64,000 bases of DNA from Megaleporinus macrocephalus (lineage: Eukaryota; Chordata; Actinopteri; Characiformes; Anostomidae). Numbering within the stretch: the stretch's first letter is position 1; the number at the start of each line of letters is the position of its first letter. The translations under genes and the position numbers were made by a program. The notes beneath the pieces were generated by a model. That model did not search any database. It was not told where the DNA came from and saw only the letters and a list, made by a program, of their open reading frames with translations. Shown here one piece after another: positions 46,516-56,570 of this stretch. The stretch is from the NCBI GenBank assembly GCA_021613375.1, contig CM038702.1, positions 27,618,849 through 27,682,848 on the forward strand, written 5' to 3'.

Positions 46516-47240
46516 TAGGGCTGGGCGATAAAACGATAACGATAATTATCGTGAAAAAACATTTCCTCAATAGAACTTTAAGACGTAGTTGATAGAAAGT
46601 CAATAGAATTAAGTTCCGTCCGTGTTTTGAGAGACAACACTAACAGCCAATGAGAATGAGAATAGCGCCGCCCCCAACCAATCAGGCGGCTGAACTGGAG
46701 TTCCAGCCACTTCGTGTTTGGTTGAAGCACACAGCACAGAGTGTAGGCCTAGCGGCAGCTTAACCCACGTACTAGTAATAAGTTACTGCAGACACCACAG
46801 TCGAGCAGAGAGAACTAAATAAGAAAAAACAACGACAGAAAACGTAACCACTACTGAAAGAAACTTGTTACACGTGTCAGTAATCTTAAAATAATCTGCT
46901 AAGACATGAACAACTAGTAAACAGGTGCTGTCTTGCTGCTGTGTTGATAAAGCGCTATGGGGTGTTTGAGCTTCAAGTGCTGGTGTGTAGCAGCTGTACA
47001 GTTGTGTTGTGCAGAGCTGACAGAGCACCACACTGTTGCGTTTCTGTGTGAAACACTCCCACAGCTTTAGATGTAGGTGAGCGATTGTTTGTAGCTGCAG
47101 CTTGCGCTCCGGATAAATCCATGCTTTCAGTGGGCGCGGCCACCTTTGCGACGCATCAACGCACGTTATGCTAACGTAATTTCGTAATCGATAAACATAA
47201 ACATGTATACTGTATGAGTTCGAGTGAGAACACTGAGGCA
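46516..47240. mobile_element. hAT-like element 5' end (TAGGGCTGGGCGATA)
   Basis: Starts tagggctgggcgataaaacg, followed by palindromic ataacgataattatcgtg. It continues through a GC-rich segment (gccgcccccaaccaatcagg) to about 47240, where gtaatcgataaac may be the eroded far end. No matching inverted terminus is found nearby. A minus-strand frame at 46783-47241 has no recognisable domain. Confidence 0.5.
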
Positions 47241-47339
47241 AAGTTGACTTTATAATCCAAAAACTTTGGATATAAACTGTGTGTGTGTGTACATGGAATA
47301 ATTTAAGTAAAAAATGTAAATAAATGTAAAAAAAAAGTA

Positions 47340-47620
47340 AATAAAAACTGAATGCAATGACTTGTAAATCTCATTGACGCATATTTTATTCCCAACACAA
47401 CATATAAAAGATGTAGCATTTTAAAATTTCTTGAAATTATCTCTTGATGGGAAGTGAGGAGACCAATGGCTGGAGGTTTAGGAGAGGAACGTTGTCAAAT
47501 TTTTTTCTAAAGTAGGATACTAGCTGCTCAACAGTTCTGGGTCTTCTTTGTCAGTTTTTGAAATTTTATGATGTATCTCTTCTGCGAAGTCATATTTGTG
47601 TTGTGTTGACATGTGGCATG
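47340..47620. mobile_element. Tc1/mariner-type fragment
   Basis: Contains gggaagtgaggagaccaatg and tagctgctcaacagttctgg, a conserved pair of strings in a teleost mariner-type element (minus strand relative to its transposase). Only a few hundred bases remain. Confidence 0.5.
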
Positions 47621-48691
47621 TCAATGATTTCTGGAAGAATCAATGTATTCTGTTATATTGTGAATAAAATGTATTTCCATGGTTTCCATGAGCCTTTTGA
47701 GCCTTGTATTTCCATGAGGCTTGTGAGTCACACAAAAAAGGTACATGTTCTTCACGAAAAGTTCTTCACGATTAGTCACTCTAAAGCAAATTCCCCATAC
47801 ATTAGCTTTAGATTAGCTACATAGGTAACAAATAAATAAACATTACTCAGCACTGCTCCAACTATGTTACAGAACAAGGTTCTCGCTGGCATAAGCCTCA
47901 TGATGTCTCAATGAATGTATTGTTTTAAACTACAATTATTTTGTTCTAACCTCCAACATTCACAATATGCTTCTTACAGCATAACTTTATTGTGGTAGTG
48001 ATTGTGGAAGATGCAGTTATGTGATTATGTATGAGCATGTCAGTATTTACATGTTCTTTAAAAAAAGGAGTCGACACAATACCAGTCTAATACAGAAATC
48101 ACAATAAAACTCAGCAGCTGACATCCACTGAAATATTCTATTCCAGCTAGGAATTAAGAATTACACCAGAGCACCCTCTACAGTTCCTGGACGTAATGGC
48201 AGGTTAAAAGAGATATAGGGGGTGTGAACATAGAAAATTAATCATAAGCCGCTCATACCTGTGGAGAATGATCCTGTATCTCACACCAGCATAATAGATC
48301 TTCTGTATTAGCTTTACTATTAAAGATCTCACTGATTATCTGGTAACACCAGAGCATGTGAAGGTCTGGAATATATTAGAGGGCAAGCAAAAAGCAACTT
48401 TGACAGGTTGAGATCTGCGAGATGCTCCTGCAGAGCAGGGTGAGCAACTAACAACAGTGGTTTAGTACAAAACACAAACCTGCGACAGGGTTTCGGCCAC
48501 TCAGGGCTCGAGGGCATGAATCATATCCCATCTGGTCAGAAGATTGTTAGAGCACATCACAGCCTGTGTATGTTTAACACACATAGAAATAATAGCAAAC
48601 ACAGGTAATCTTCATTTACAGCTCTAATACTTTATTAAATGATAACAGAGATAATACAAAATGAATAGATGATGGTACATAATATTAAAAG
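47621..48691. other. No gene recognised
   Basis: AT-rich sequence with short frames only (47558-47824, plus; 48329-48517, minus) and no domain. Confidence 0.4.
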
Positions 48692-48695
48692 ATAT

Positions 48696-48984
48696 TGTCG
48701 TGTTCGCCTCATTCAGTGACAGTGGAGGCGTGGAAAGACTCAAACAACAACGTCAAACTTTCAGTCGGATGGTGGATTTACTTGTTCTTGCAATAACAGT
48801 ATACACAAATGGGTAAAATGCTCTTTCTCTGTGCAGACGGATAGGTTAGCCCAACCGCACAGAGGAATACGAGCACTCATACTAACCATATTATTGGCTA
48901 CTAGAAGATCAACACGCAGAACCCGTCACGAAATACACACCAACACAAAACAGCTAGATAGCTAACAAAATCACTATCATTACA
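48696..48984 (-). repeat. Gypsy 3' LTR (289 bp)
   Basis: Aligns with 55189-55516 from tgtcgtgttc to cgttaca/cattaca. It lacks about 39 bp present in the other LTR, around the aactgaacagaaaaaaagaa segment. Immediately adjacent at 48985-49005 is a purine tract on the minus strand (aagggggcag), the likely primer for plus-strand synthesis. Confidence 0.92.
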
Positions 48985-49060
48985 CTGCCCCCTTATAGCC
49001 CTGCAGAGTCCCTTCTGCATTAACTAAGCCACTACTGAACTAAAGATAACTGAACAGTCT

Positions 49061-49709
49061 TTAATCCGTATAGCGAGCGGGGATGCGAACAGCTCTCCCA
49101 CTGAGTGTGTGAACTTCCGCATCTTCAGCTAGATCCATGTCACTGCCGGAATGTTCTCTGACGGCAGTATTGCCCCTTTTTTGACGTCTGCGCCGTGCCG
49201 TCAGCTGCCTTTTCTTCTTGCTTATTATCGCTGAGCTGGAATCTGTTCCACTGCATCGTGCTGTTCTTTTTGAGAAGAGTCTGATGACTTGTGGTCTGAT
49301 GACTGAGGCGCTGCATCCACGATGGTATGTCATCACTGAGGTATGGCTGTCGACGATCATGGTGCAATATTCGCTCACCTCGACGATCTCCGACCTTGTA
49401 CAGGACAGGCCCAAGACAGGCAGTGATAATGCAGGGGCCTTGCCATGGAGCTTGGAGCTTAGGACTGTAGCCCTTTTTCCGGCTGCTGACCTTGACATAG
49501 ACTAGATCACCCACACAATATGACTTTTCTTTTGCACGCAAGTCATAGACCTTTTTCTGATGAATTTGAGAAGCTTGTAGGTTCTGTCGTGCCAGATGGT
49601 GAACTTGCTGGAGGTTGGACTGAAGTTCCTCCACATACGCTAGTGGTTCCTTTGCTTCTGGGGTGGCATTTGCTGTTCCCAGCCAGACATCATGGGGCTG
49701 AAACACTTA
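49061..49709 (-). pseudogene. Integrase C-terminal (GPY/F-like) region
   Basis: Continues the integrase after a TAA at 49707-49709 that splits it from the catalytic core. The first part reads FQPHDVWLGTA and then KVYDLRAKEKSYCVGD and WQGPCIITACLGPVLYKV. This is the C-terminal module of Gypsy integrases that helps target and DNA contacts. The extreme end shows a second overlapping frame, so a further frameshift is likely near 49480. Confidence 0.8.
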
Positions 49710-50843
49710 TCTACCCAGCCTGAGTTGATTGGGAGTAAAGCCAGTGGCTGAATGGACAGTGCTGAGGTAAGCAGCTGTGAGCAGGGGGAGACGTTCATTC
49801 CAATTTCGCTGATCCTGATCAATGTAGCATCTTATCATCTGCAGTAGTGTCCGATTAAAGCATTCCACTTGACCATTGGAAGCAGGATGATATGGTGTGG
49901 TTCTGTTTTTTGTGACTTGCAGAAGACGACAGACCTCTGTGAACAAGACACTTTCAAAATTCCTGCCCTGGTCCGTATGGATCTCCAGTGGGGCCCCAAA
50001 ACAAGAGATGAAATCAAATACTAGTCTTTTCGCTGTGGTCTCTGCTCCTTGCTCCGGTATTGGGAATGCTTCTACCCAGCATGTGAATTGGCCAATAATT
50101 ATAAGGATGTATCTATTTCCAGCTCTGGATTCTGGAAAGGGGCCAAGGACATCAAGATGAAGTCTGTCCATTGGTGCGCCAGCTTGGTAATTCTGTAACT
50201 TAGCACAACCTGTTGGACTGGCCATCTTGCAGGACTTACATTGTGGGCATTTTTTGCCATACAGACGTATGTCACTTCCCATGTTATACCAATGGTAGCG
50301 TTGGCGCACTCCCCAAAGAGTCTTCTCTTCCCCCAGGTGACCAGCTTGAGATGGGTTGTGAGAGGCCTCAGTCACCTCATTCTTGAGTGAAGTGGGTATA
50401 AGAAGGTGGAGTGAAGGTGCCGTTCCAGTGGCAGCATCCCAGCGATAATAGAGAATGCCATCATGCAGTTCAACATGTGACCAACAAAGCCAGTACTTTC
50501 TGACCGCTGGGCTCTCTAACATCACCTCGTCTCTAGCAGGCAATCGACCTTCTGTCATCCACCGGTGTAGGACTGAGAGGTCAGGATCAGCCAGCTGTTC
50601 CCTTCTGAGACTGTCTCTGTCCATTGGCTGTAGCCAGTTGCTAGAAGAGCCGAGTGTCACCGCTCCACTTATACGAGTATCAACTATCGTACTAAGCTGT
50701 TCAGCATCTTGCGCATCTTCACTTTTCTCTTCTTGTAGACTTGTACGTCTTACTGCTAGAGGAACTACAATATCTACATCCTCTTCAAATCTGGCCCACT
50801 GATGCTGTAATTTCTGACAGAAAGAACACCCTCTGCAAGGCAA
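49707..50843 (-). pseudogene. Integrase zinc-binding and catalytic core
   Basis: A 378-residue frame, the longest of the element. It has an N-terminal zinc-binding region with an SHNPSQAGHLGEEKTLW stretch and CPQCKSC, followed by the DDE core: LHLDVLGPF, then IHTDQGRNFES, and NGQVECFNRTL. All three catalytic acidic residues are visible. In Gypsy elements this enzyme joins the cDNA to the host genome. The frame lacks its own start (it is part of Pol) and is cut off by TAA at its end. Confidence 0.88.
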
Positions 50844-51981
50844 ACTATCCAGCTCCTTTCCGGCCTGATAGCAATCACAAAAACTCTGGTTATGTCCCTT
50901 CCGTGAAAAAGCATCTGCATTGGAATGGCCTGCTCAATGCTGGATCACAAAGTTTTACTGGCTGAGTTCTTCGAGCCACCGAGCAAGCTGGCCCTCTGGC
51001 TGTTTGAATCTGAAGAGCCAGGCCAAACTACTGTGATCGGTACGGAGTGAGAAGGGGCGCCCCAAGAGATAGTGTCGGAATTGTCTTGTGAATTTGACAA
51101 CAGCTAACAGCTAACACGCCGTGTCACACAGTATCTCTGATAAGTGGGCGTGAGGCGACAGCTTGCAAAGGCAATGACCTTCTCTTCTTCCCACTGAAGC
51201 TGAGATAGGACCGCCCCAATACTGTAGTTGGAAGCGTCAGTGTCCAGTATGACCTGACCCTCGGAGGTGAGAATAGGTGCTCTGACAAGACTTTCCTTGA
51301 GGCATTCAAATGCACCTTGCTGTTCTTCGCCCCAAGTAAAAACCACTCCCTTTTTTAGGAGAAGTGTAAGTGGTGATGCGATATCTGAAAATTTTGCCAC
51401 AAACCTCCTGTAGCAATTACAGAGGCTGAGGAACGCCTGAAGCTCCCGGAGGTTGGTAGGAGGCCTCCAATTTTGAACATCCCTGACCAAAGCTGGGTTT
51501 GTCCGAATGCCTTCCCCACTCACAACGTGGCCTAAAAACAAGACCTCGTCTTTCAGTAGCTGGCATTTTGTCGGCTTTAGCTTTAAGCCAAAATTCTGTA
51601 GCCGACTAAAGACCTCTGACAGACGTTGGATGCTCTGCTCTACGCCTTCTCCCATAATGATTACATTATCCAAGTATATGAGTAATTTATCCCATCGTAA
51701 GCCCCTCAGCACTAATTCCATGGCTCTTTGGAAGGTGCTGGGGGCGTTACATAGTGCAAAGGGCATCCTGGTGTACTCATATAACCCATACCTTGTGACA
51801 AAGGCTGTTTTGGAACGGTCCTCATGACTCATCTCTATCTGCCAGTATCCTGACTGGAGATCCAACGTAGAAAAGATTTTTGATCCACCCAGCACATCAA
51901 GGCATTCATCAATTTTGGGTAGTGGATAGGCATCTTTAATGGTAAGGTTGTTGAGTTGCCGATAATCCACACACCATCGCA
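50844..51981 (-). pseudogene. Reverse transcriptase and RNase H
   Basis: The RT palm and fingers are clear: MRWCVDYRQLNNLTIKDAYP, STLDLQSGYWQIEM and TAFVTRYGLYEY. The catalytic box reads YLDNVI, with Asn (codon AAT at 51665-51667 on the plus map) where the second catalytic Asp is expected. RNase H starts with ILDTDASNYSIGAVLSQ. A stop near 51104 and further stops down to 50850 break the RNase H end (FSLRTDHSSLAWLF is still readable). The missing Asp alone predicts no polymerase activity. Confidence 0.85.
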
Positions 51982-52415
51982 CTCCCCCATCTTTTTTTCC
52001 TGACTAGGACAACTGGAGAGGCCCACTCTGAGCTTAAGGGAGCAACAATGCCTGCATCTAACATTTTTTGGAGATGATCTTCTTCATTCTGAAACCCCAA
52101 AAGAGTACGCCGTACTGGCTGCCGAACAGGCTTAGCATGCCCAGTGTCAATGTGGTGTTTGACTGCTGAGAACGTTCCCAGATCATCATTTGTGGCTGCA
52201 AAAACAGACTGATGCTCTATTAGTAAACTAATTAACTTCTGTTGCTGTGCTTCTGTTAGAAATTCACTAGAGGCAGTAAACAACTCCTTGAGGTGCTCAG
52301 GAAGATCAAGAGCACTTATAGTCATTACACGTCTAATGCTGTGCTCATTCATGACCTCATGGCTTGGGTACTGGGTATCTCTCTCATGTATCTGACCGTG
52401 ATGGCTGGGCAGCAA
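51936..52415 (-). pseudogene. Pol linker and RT N-terminus
   Basis: Encodes the segment before the RT core (LKELFTASSEFLTEAQQQKL, KHHIDTGHAKPVRQPVRR, LDAGIVAPLSSEWASPVVLV). The frame ends after VRKK at a run of seven T on the plus strand near 51991-51998, where RT continues in another frame. The homopolymer makes either a real frameshift or a sequencing error plausible. Confidence 0.82.
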
Positions 52416-52499
52416 TTCGTTACCTCATATGTAGGACTAGCTCTCACTGGAAACCATGCAACCAATTTCCTTACTCTGACTTACATCGGGGTAGGCCTC

Positions 52500-53010
52500 C
52501 ACCAACAGGCCCAAACAGGTTCCTCTTGCCAGGGGTTTGCTAGAAGCAGACACATTACACAGCCATACTGGAAACACTTCCCGAGGAGAGTCCATCTGCC
52601 AGGCACACAGGCTCCAAAACCGCGGGGACTTCTGGTTTCAGGTTATCCACTACGCCCCACACCAGGTATTCACACTCTGGAGGGACTGTGGTATCTCTCT
52701 CTAGCGCTACTCTTGAAATTACATATTCAGGTCCACTTCCTTCTGTTAGATAGGCAGGTATAGGCTCTGCCCCAATGAACACCTTACTGGAGGCATGTAT
52801 AGTAAAGTCAGCAGCCTTGAAGAAGTCCAGGCCCAGCAGGAGTGCATCATGAATGGGTGCAACACATATGTCCCACTGTAGTGTTTTGGTTCCAATCTTA
52901 AACTCCACCGTAACACCACCTGTGGCTATCATCTCCTATCGTCTCTGCATTGCGAAGTGACACTTTCTTTAGGCTTGTGTGATTCTTAACTGGAAGTGTG
53001 TTGAAGGTTT
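52500..53010 (-). pseudogene. Aspartic protease region, active site disrupted
   Basis: Residues after the active site are present in the frame at 52555-52932 (GGVTVEFKIG, CVAPIHDALLLGLDFFKAAD; the LLGLDFF block is the conserved ILG-like motif). The expected catalytic D-T/S-G triplet should be near 53050-53080 (minus strand) but cannot be read in any frame there. At least one frameshift separates gag-side and pol-side homology. Confidence 0.7.
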
Positions 53011-53736
53011 CCTCTGACATAATTGTTGCTCTCTGTGTGCCTCTTCTGTCTGTCCCACTGCATTCACCTGTATGCTGTCCACACTTACTACAATGAGGAG
53101 GCTGGGACCCCTGCTCTCAGCCCGTCCAACGTGTATGACATTTTGTCCAGAGCCATTGTCTTCTGGCTTCAGGCAGGACATTTGATGCTGTATAGAGTCA
53201 ACCACTTTTGGTTGTACTGCTTTCACTGCCTGTGAAGTCGAAGAGGGGCTAGGCGAGCGTGAGCAGTTCCTCCTAAAGTCTCCTTCCTCCCCACACAGAA
53301 AACATGAACCCTTGCTTCTTCTTGTCGGACTAGGAGACTGTAGTCTGGCTTTATTCATACCACAGTAGGGCTGCTTGGTGTTTCCACCTTCAAGCCCAGC
53401 AGCTCCACGAGATCCCTCTTGAGGGGATACAGTAGGAGGGGGCAGGATGGCATTAGAAGAGGGTGACGGCAGGCGACCTAACACAAGCTGTAGTTTATTT
53501 ACCTTGCCGATGAGTGTTTGTAGCTGGTTCTGTGTAACATAAGTGGGAGCTTGAACTCTTCGTGACTGCATAGGTAAGTCCTCATCCACTAATTCTGTGT
53601 CTTGGTCAGCCCAGGAGACCCGTGGTGTTCTCCCACATGGATCCAGATCACGGCCCAAGGTTGCCCTGAAGTTATGTTCATAGGTAGCTACCAATCTCTG
53701 AGCTTCATCTAATGTTGTCGGGTCACGGTTCATCAC
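52969..53736 (-). pseudogene. Gag C-terminal part with degenerate zinc knuckle
   Basis: Continues Gag after a TAA at 53737-53739. It encodes NRDPTTLDEAQRLVATYE, a basic proline/serine-rich stretch, then CFLCGEEGDFRRNC. This matches the Gag nucleocapsid knuckle C-x2-C-x4-H-x4-C except that His is replaced by Asp, so RNA binding through zinc is probably impaired. Confidence 0.8.
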
Positions 53737-54566
53737 TTAATACGCAATCTTTTGATTTCGGAGGCCTTTAAGAAAAGCATCAGCAGCTATCTGTTCTCTG
53801 AGGTCCATGCCAACGCCTGGATAAGCCAGCATAATAAGCCTACGGACCTCCTCTGCAAACTCCATGACTGTTTCTTTAGATTGGCGTAGTTCTCCAAGTC
53901 GTCTTCGAGCTGTAGTTGGGGGTTCCTTCTGCCCAAAACGGAGAGCCAGTTGTTCTTTCAGTAGGAAGTAATCTTCATGAGCATGCTCAGGAAGGGAACA
54001 CAAGTAACGGAAAGCTACTCCACATAGACATTCATGCAATTTATCAACTCGATCGGCACTACTCCATCTATATATAGTAGCCTGGCGCTCAAAGGGAATG
54101 ATGAAAGAATCCCAGTCCTCTTTGCCATCATAAGTGTTGAGGTTAGCCTTTGGTCCTTCAGGTGCTCTAAGACGAGGAGTAGGGTTATTCTGCGTATCAG
54201 AAAAGGCATGCGAAGCTGCACGTGCACTGATATCATGGGGGTAAGTGTTCGGGCTAGCTACTATGCGGTGTGCTGTACGGTCTCTACTTCGGGGTCTCAC
54301 AACTGGGTCTGGAGTAAAAGTGCTTGTGCTACGTGAGTGACGATCAATTACTGCAAGTTCTGCAGTTCTTCCCTTACAGGGGTGATTGGAAATTGCTGTC
54401 CCAGGGTATGTAAACCTGCCTCTGCTGCTTCTAACCTCTGTACTAATGGGCTTAGGAGTTGCTGCATCTGTTTACCTTGTTGATCAAGTATAGCTTGGAG
54501 CCATTTTGGGGGTAAGTCCAACTCAGGAGGTGCTGTGGCCCCCAACTCCAAATCTGTGTTGCTCAT
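53737..54566 (-). pseudogene. Gag N-terminal and capsid-like region
   Basis: The first frame (54348-54566) opens MSNTDLELGATAPPELD and stops. After more stops the homology resumes at 54300 and runs to 53737 with LNTYDGKEDWDSFIIPFERQ, LRFGQKEPPTTARRRLGEL and FLKGLRNQKIAY. The WDSFIIPFERQ-type block is typical of Gypsy Gag capsid. Three or more stops interrupt the frame. Confidence 0.8.
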
Positions 54567-55188
54567 GTCTTTATTTTCGTTTGTTTGTTTTTTGTTTTAT
54601 TGTTTGTTTGTTTGTTGTTTTTTTATTAAACTGCTTTATTAATGATGTAAGCAGTTCAGTGCTGAAGCTTTCAGGTTTGACGTGAATTTCTGTTTAATAC
54701 AAGCTGCAAGAAGGAATTTACGCCTTTTTGTATTTATTTATTTATTTTAACTTAGTGCTGAGGGGATTCGCTGCGCTGCGCTGGCGCAGTATCCAAGGGA
54801 ACTATTCTGCCGTTGAGTAACAGCAGCCCTGCAGGTCCGCATTGTTAACCCCGTAGTTGCTACAGCACGCAAGCACATGGGCAGCACATGCGGTGAGTCG
54901 CACCGTACTAACTTTCACTTTCTCGCTTGCGAAATGTGTCGCGAAGACGTTGTTACTAACAGTCAGTTCCACTAATCACGCCTTAATACACAACTTATAT
55001 ATAAATAGCCGGCTACTTCCCTCTCTCGCACGTCGGGCAGCAGGCTGCTCCGTGGATAGCAGGCTGATTTCGTTGCTAAGCAGATAGCACGCTGCTTTCA
55101 TCGCTCCACGGCTAGCAGGATACCTTGTTCGCTCCGCGGATAGCAGGAAACTTTCGTCGCTCGTCTGTTATCCCGCGCTGACACCACT
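54567..55188 (-). other. Gypsy leader with primer site and short tandem repeats
   Basis: Next to the 5' LTR the minus strand reads tggtgtcagcgcggga, a TGG-starting primer-binding site for a host tRNA (identity not determined). Then come three to four imperfect units of about 33 bp containing gatagcaggctgatttcgtt-like sequence (on the plus map about 55045-55165). The rest of the leader is CpG-rich. Confidence 0.7.
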
Positions 55189-55516
55189 TGTCGTGTTCAT
55201 CTCATTCAGTGACAGTGGAGGCGTGGAAAGACTCAAACAACAACGTCAAACTTTCAGTCGGATGGCGGATTTTGTTGTTCTTGCAATAACAGTATACACA
55301 AATGGGTAAAATGCTCTTTCTCGGTGCAGAAGGATAGGTTAGCCCAACCGCACCAAGGAATACGAGCACTCAACTGAACAGAAAAAAAGAAATCTTCCCT
55401 CTCAAAGAAATGTGTAACCATACTATTGGCTACTAGAAGATCAACACGCAGAACACGTCACGAAATACACAGCAACACAAAACAGCTAGATAGCTAACAA
55501 AATCACTATCGTTACA
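55189..55516 (-). repeat. Gypsy 5' LTR (328 bp)
   Basis: Same ends as the other LTR, TGTCG to TTACA, and 39 bp longer. It should carry the promoter on the minus strand; no clear TATA box was assigned. Confidence 0.92.
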
Positions 55517-56570
55517 ATATTTTAAACATGATCTCACTGAAGTTCAAACTGGTCAAAGAGAGAGGAGACATAGATCACGTGCAGACATTACGAGTGGCAG
55601 TGCTCAGCACAAAGCAATACAAATACATCATGATATCATGAACAGGATGTTTATCACTATTGTTATTTTCCTGAGGTTTGTAAACAACCTGTAATGAACA
55701 AAACACACCAGTAAAACCAGCAGAGCTTCATTTTAACTATGACTCTGTTTCCAGCAAGACATTAATAAAAACTAATAAATCATAAAAGATGTGCAATGCA
55801 GCCTATAAAGTTACTATACACTGGTTGTTGTTGTTTACAGGCTCTCTTTAACTAACAAACAACAATGATAAACAACAAAACTATGAAAAGCTCCATCCAA
55901 ACATGGTAACACCTCACACCACTTTTAACCAGCTCTAAATCTTGTTAAGCTGAGAATGTTTTAATACTCGCTCTGCAGTTCTATTCAGAGACCCCAGACC
56001 CAGATGAAGATCAGTCCTCAGCATCCTCACTGTGTTGAGTCCAGAATTAAACTGAACCTGTAAAACTGGATACATGAGAGCAGCTCCTCAGGACGTGTTC
56101 TTTTACCTCCTCTCTGAAACAAACAAAATTCAAGTTTTCTCCGGATTCCTACAGAGCTGGTAATAAACGTTAATAAAGGAATAAAAGACAATTACAGATA
56201 GAGGGTAAAGGACAGCTGTCACCTCTGTTGGGCTGCAGAGTTTCAAGCAGACGTTTTGTTGTGACAATGTACTGACAGACAATGAGACACAACTTTCTGA
56301 GAAATTACATTTAAATGTTGTGACAATGTTGTCACAGCAGAACTGTGTTTGATGGATAATCCAATAATAGTAATCACAGGACTCACCTTTGTTGTGGTGG
56401 ACAATCTAAAGAAGTAACAGAAAAGATAAAGATAAAAGATAAAAGAATAAGAAAGAATGTTTGCACCTGAAAACAAACAGTTAAGTATTATTAAATAACC
56501 TGTGTGTTCCAATGTCTTATTATTCAAAAGCATTCAGAGGTTCTATGGTACCAAATCCAGCTGCAACAAC
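55517..56570. other. No confirmed gene; possible small minus-strand exons
   Basis: Three short stretches on the minus strand are bounded by good splice consensus: 56387-56405 (cttctttag and gtgagtcc), 56223-56232 (ctctgcag and gtgaca) and a 7-bp one near 56109. Tiny cytoplasmic exons occur in fish immunoglobulin-type receptors, so this could be the 3' end of a second gene. No protein similarity can be tested at such lengths. Confidence 0.25.

Larger units (their letters stand above)
48696..55516 (-). mobile_element. Gypsy-type LTR retrotransposon, defective (6.8 kb)
   Basis: A near-complete Metaviridae-type element on the minus strand: 5' LTR 55189-55516, leader, gag, protease, RT/RNase H, integrase, 3' LTR 48696-48984. 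Flanking ATAT at 48692-48695 and 55517-55520 is the 4-bp target duplication. LTRs begin TGTCG and end TTACA. The order RT before integrase is that of Gypsy, not Copia. Coding regions carry several stops and frameshifts, and the RT catalytic box is altered, so this copy cannot move by itself. By eye the LTRs differ at about 4% of aligned bases plus a 39-bp length difference, suggesting a moderately young insertion. Confidence 0.93.

Noticed and set aside
46783..47241. A 152-residue minus-strand frame
   Set aside because: No recognisable motif; it lies inside a hAT-like element and has no splice or start evidence.
49218..53235. Plus-strand frames across the Gypsy element
   Set aside because: Antisense shadows of gag and pol; no domain on the plus strand.
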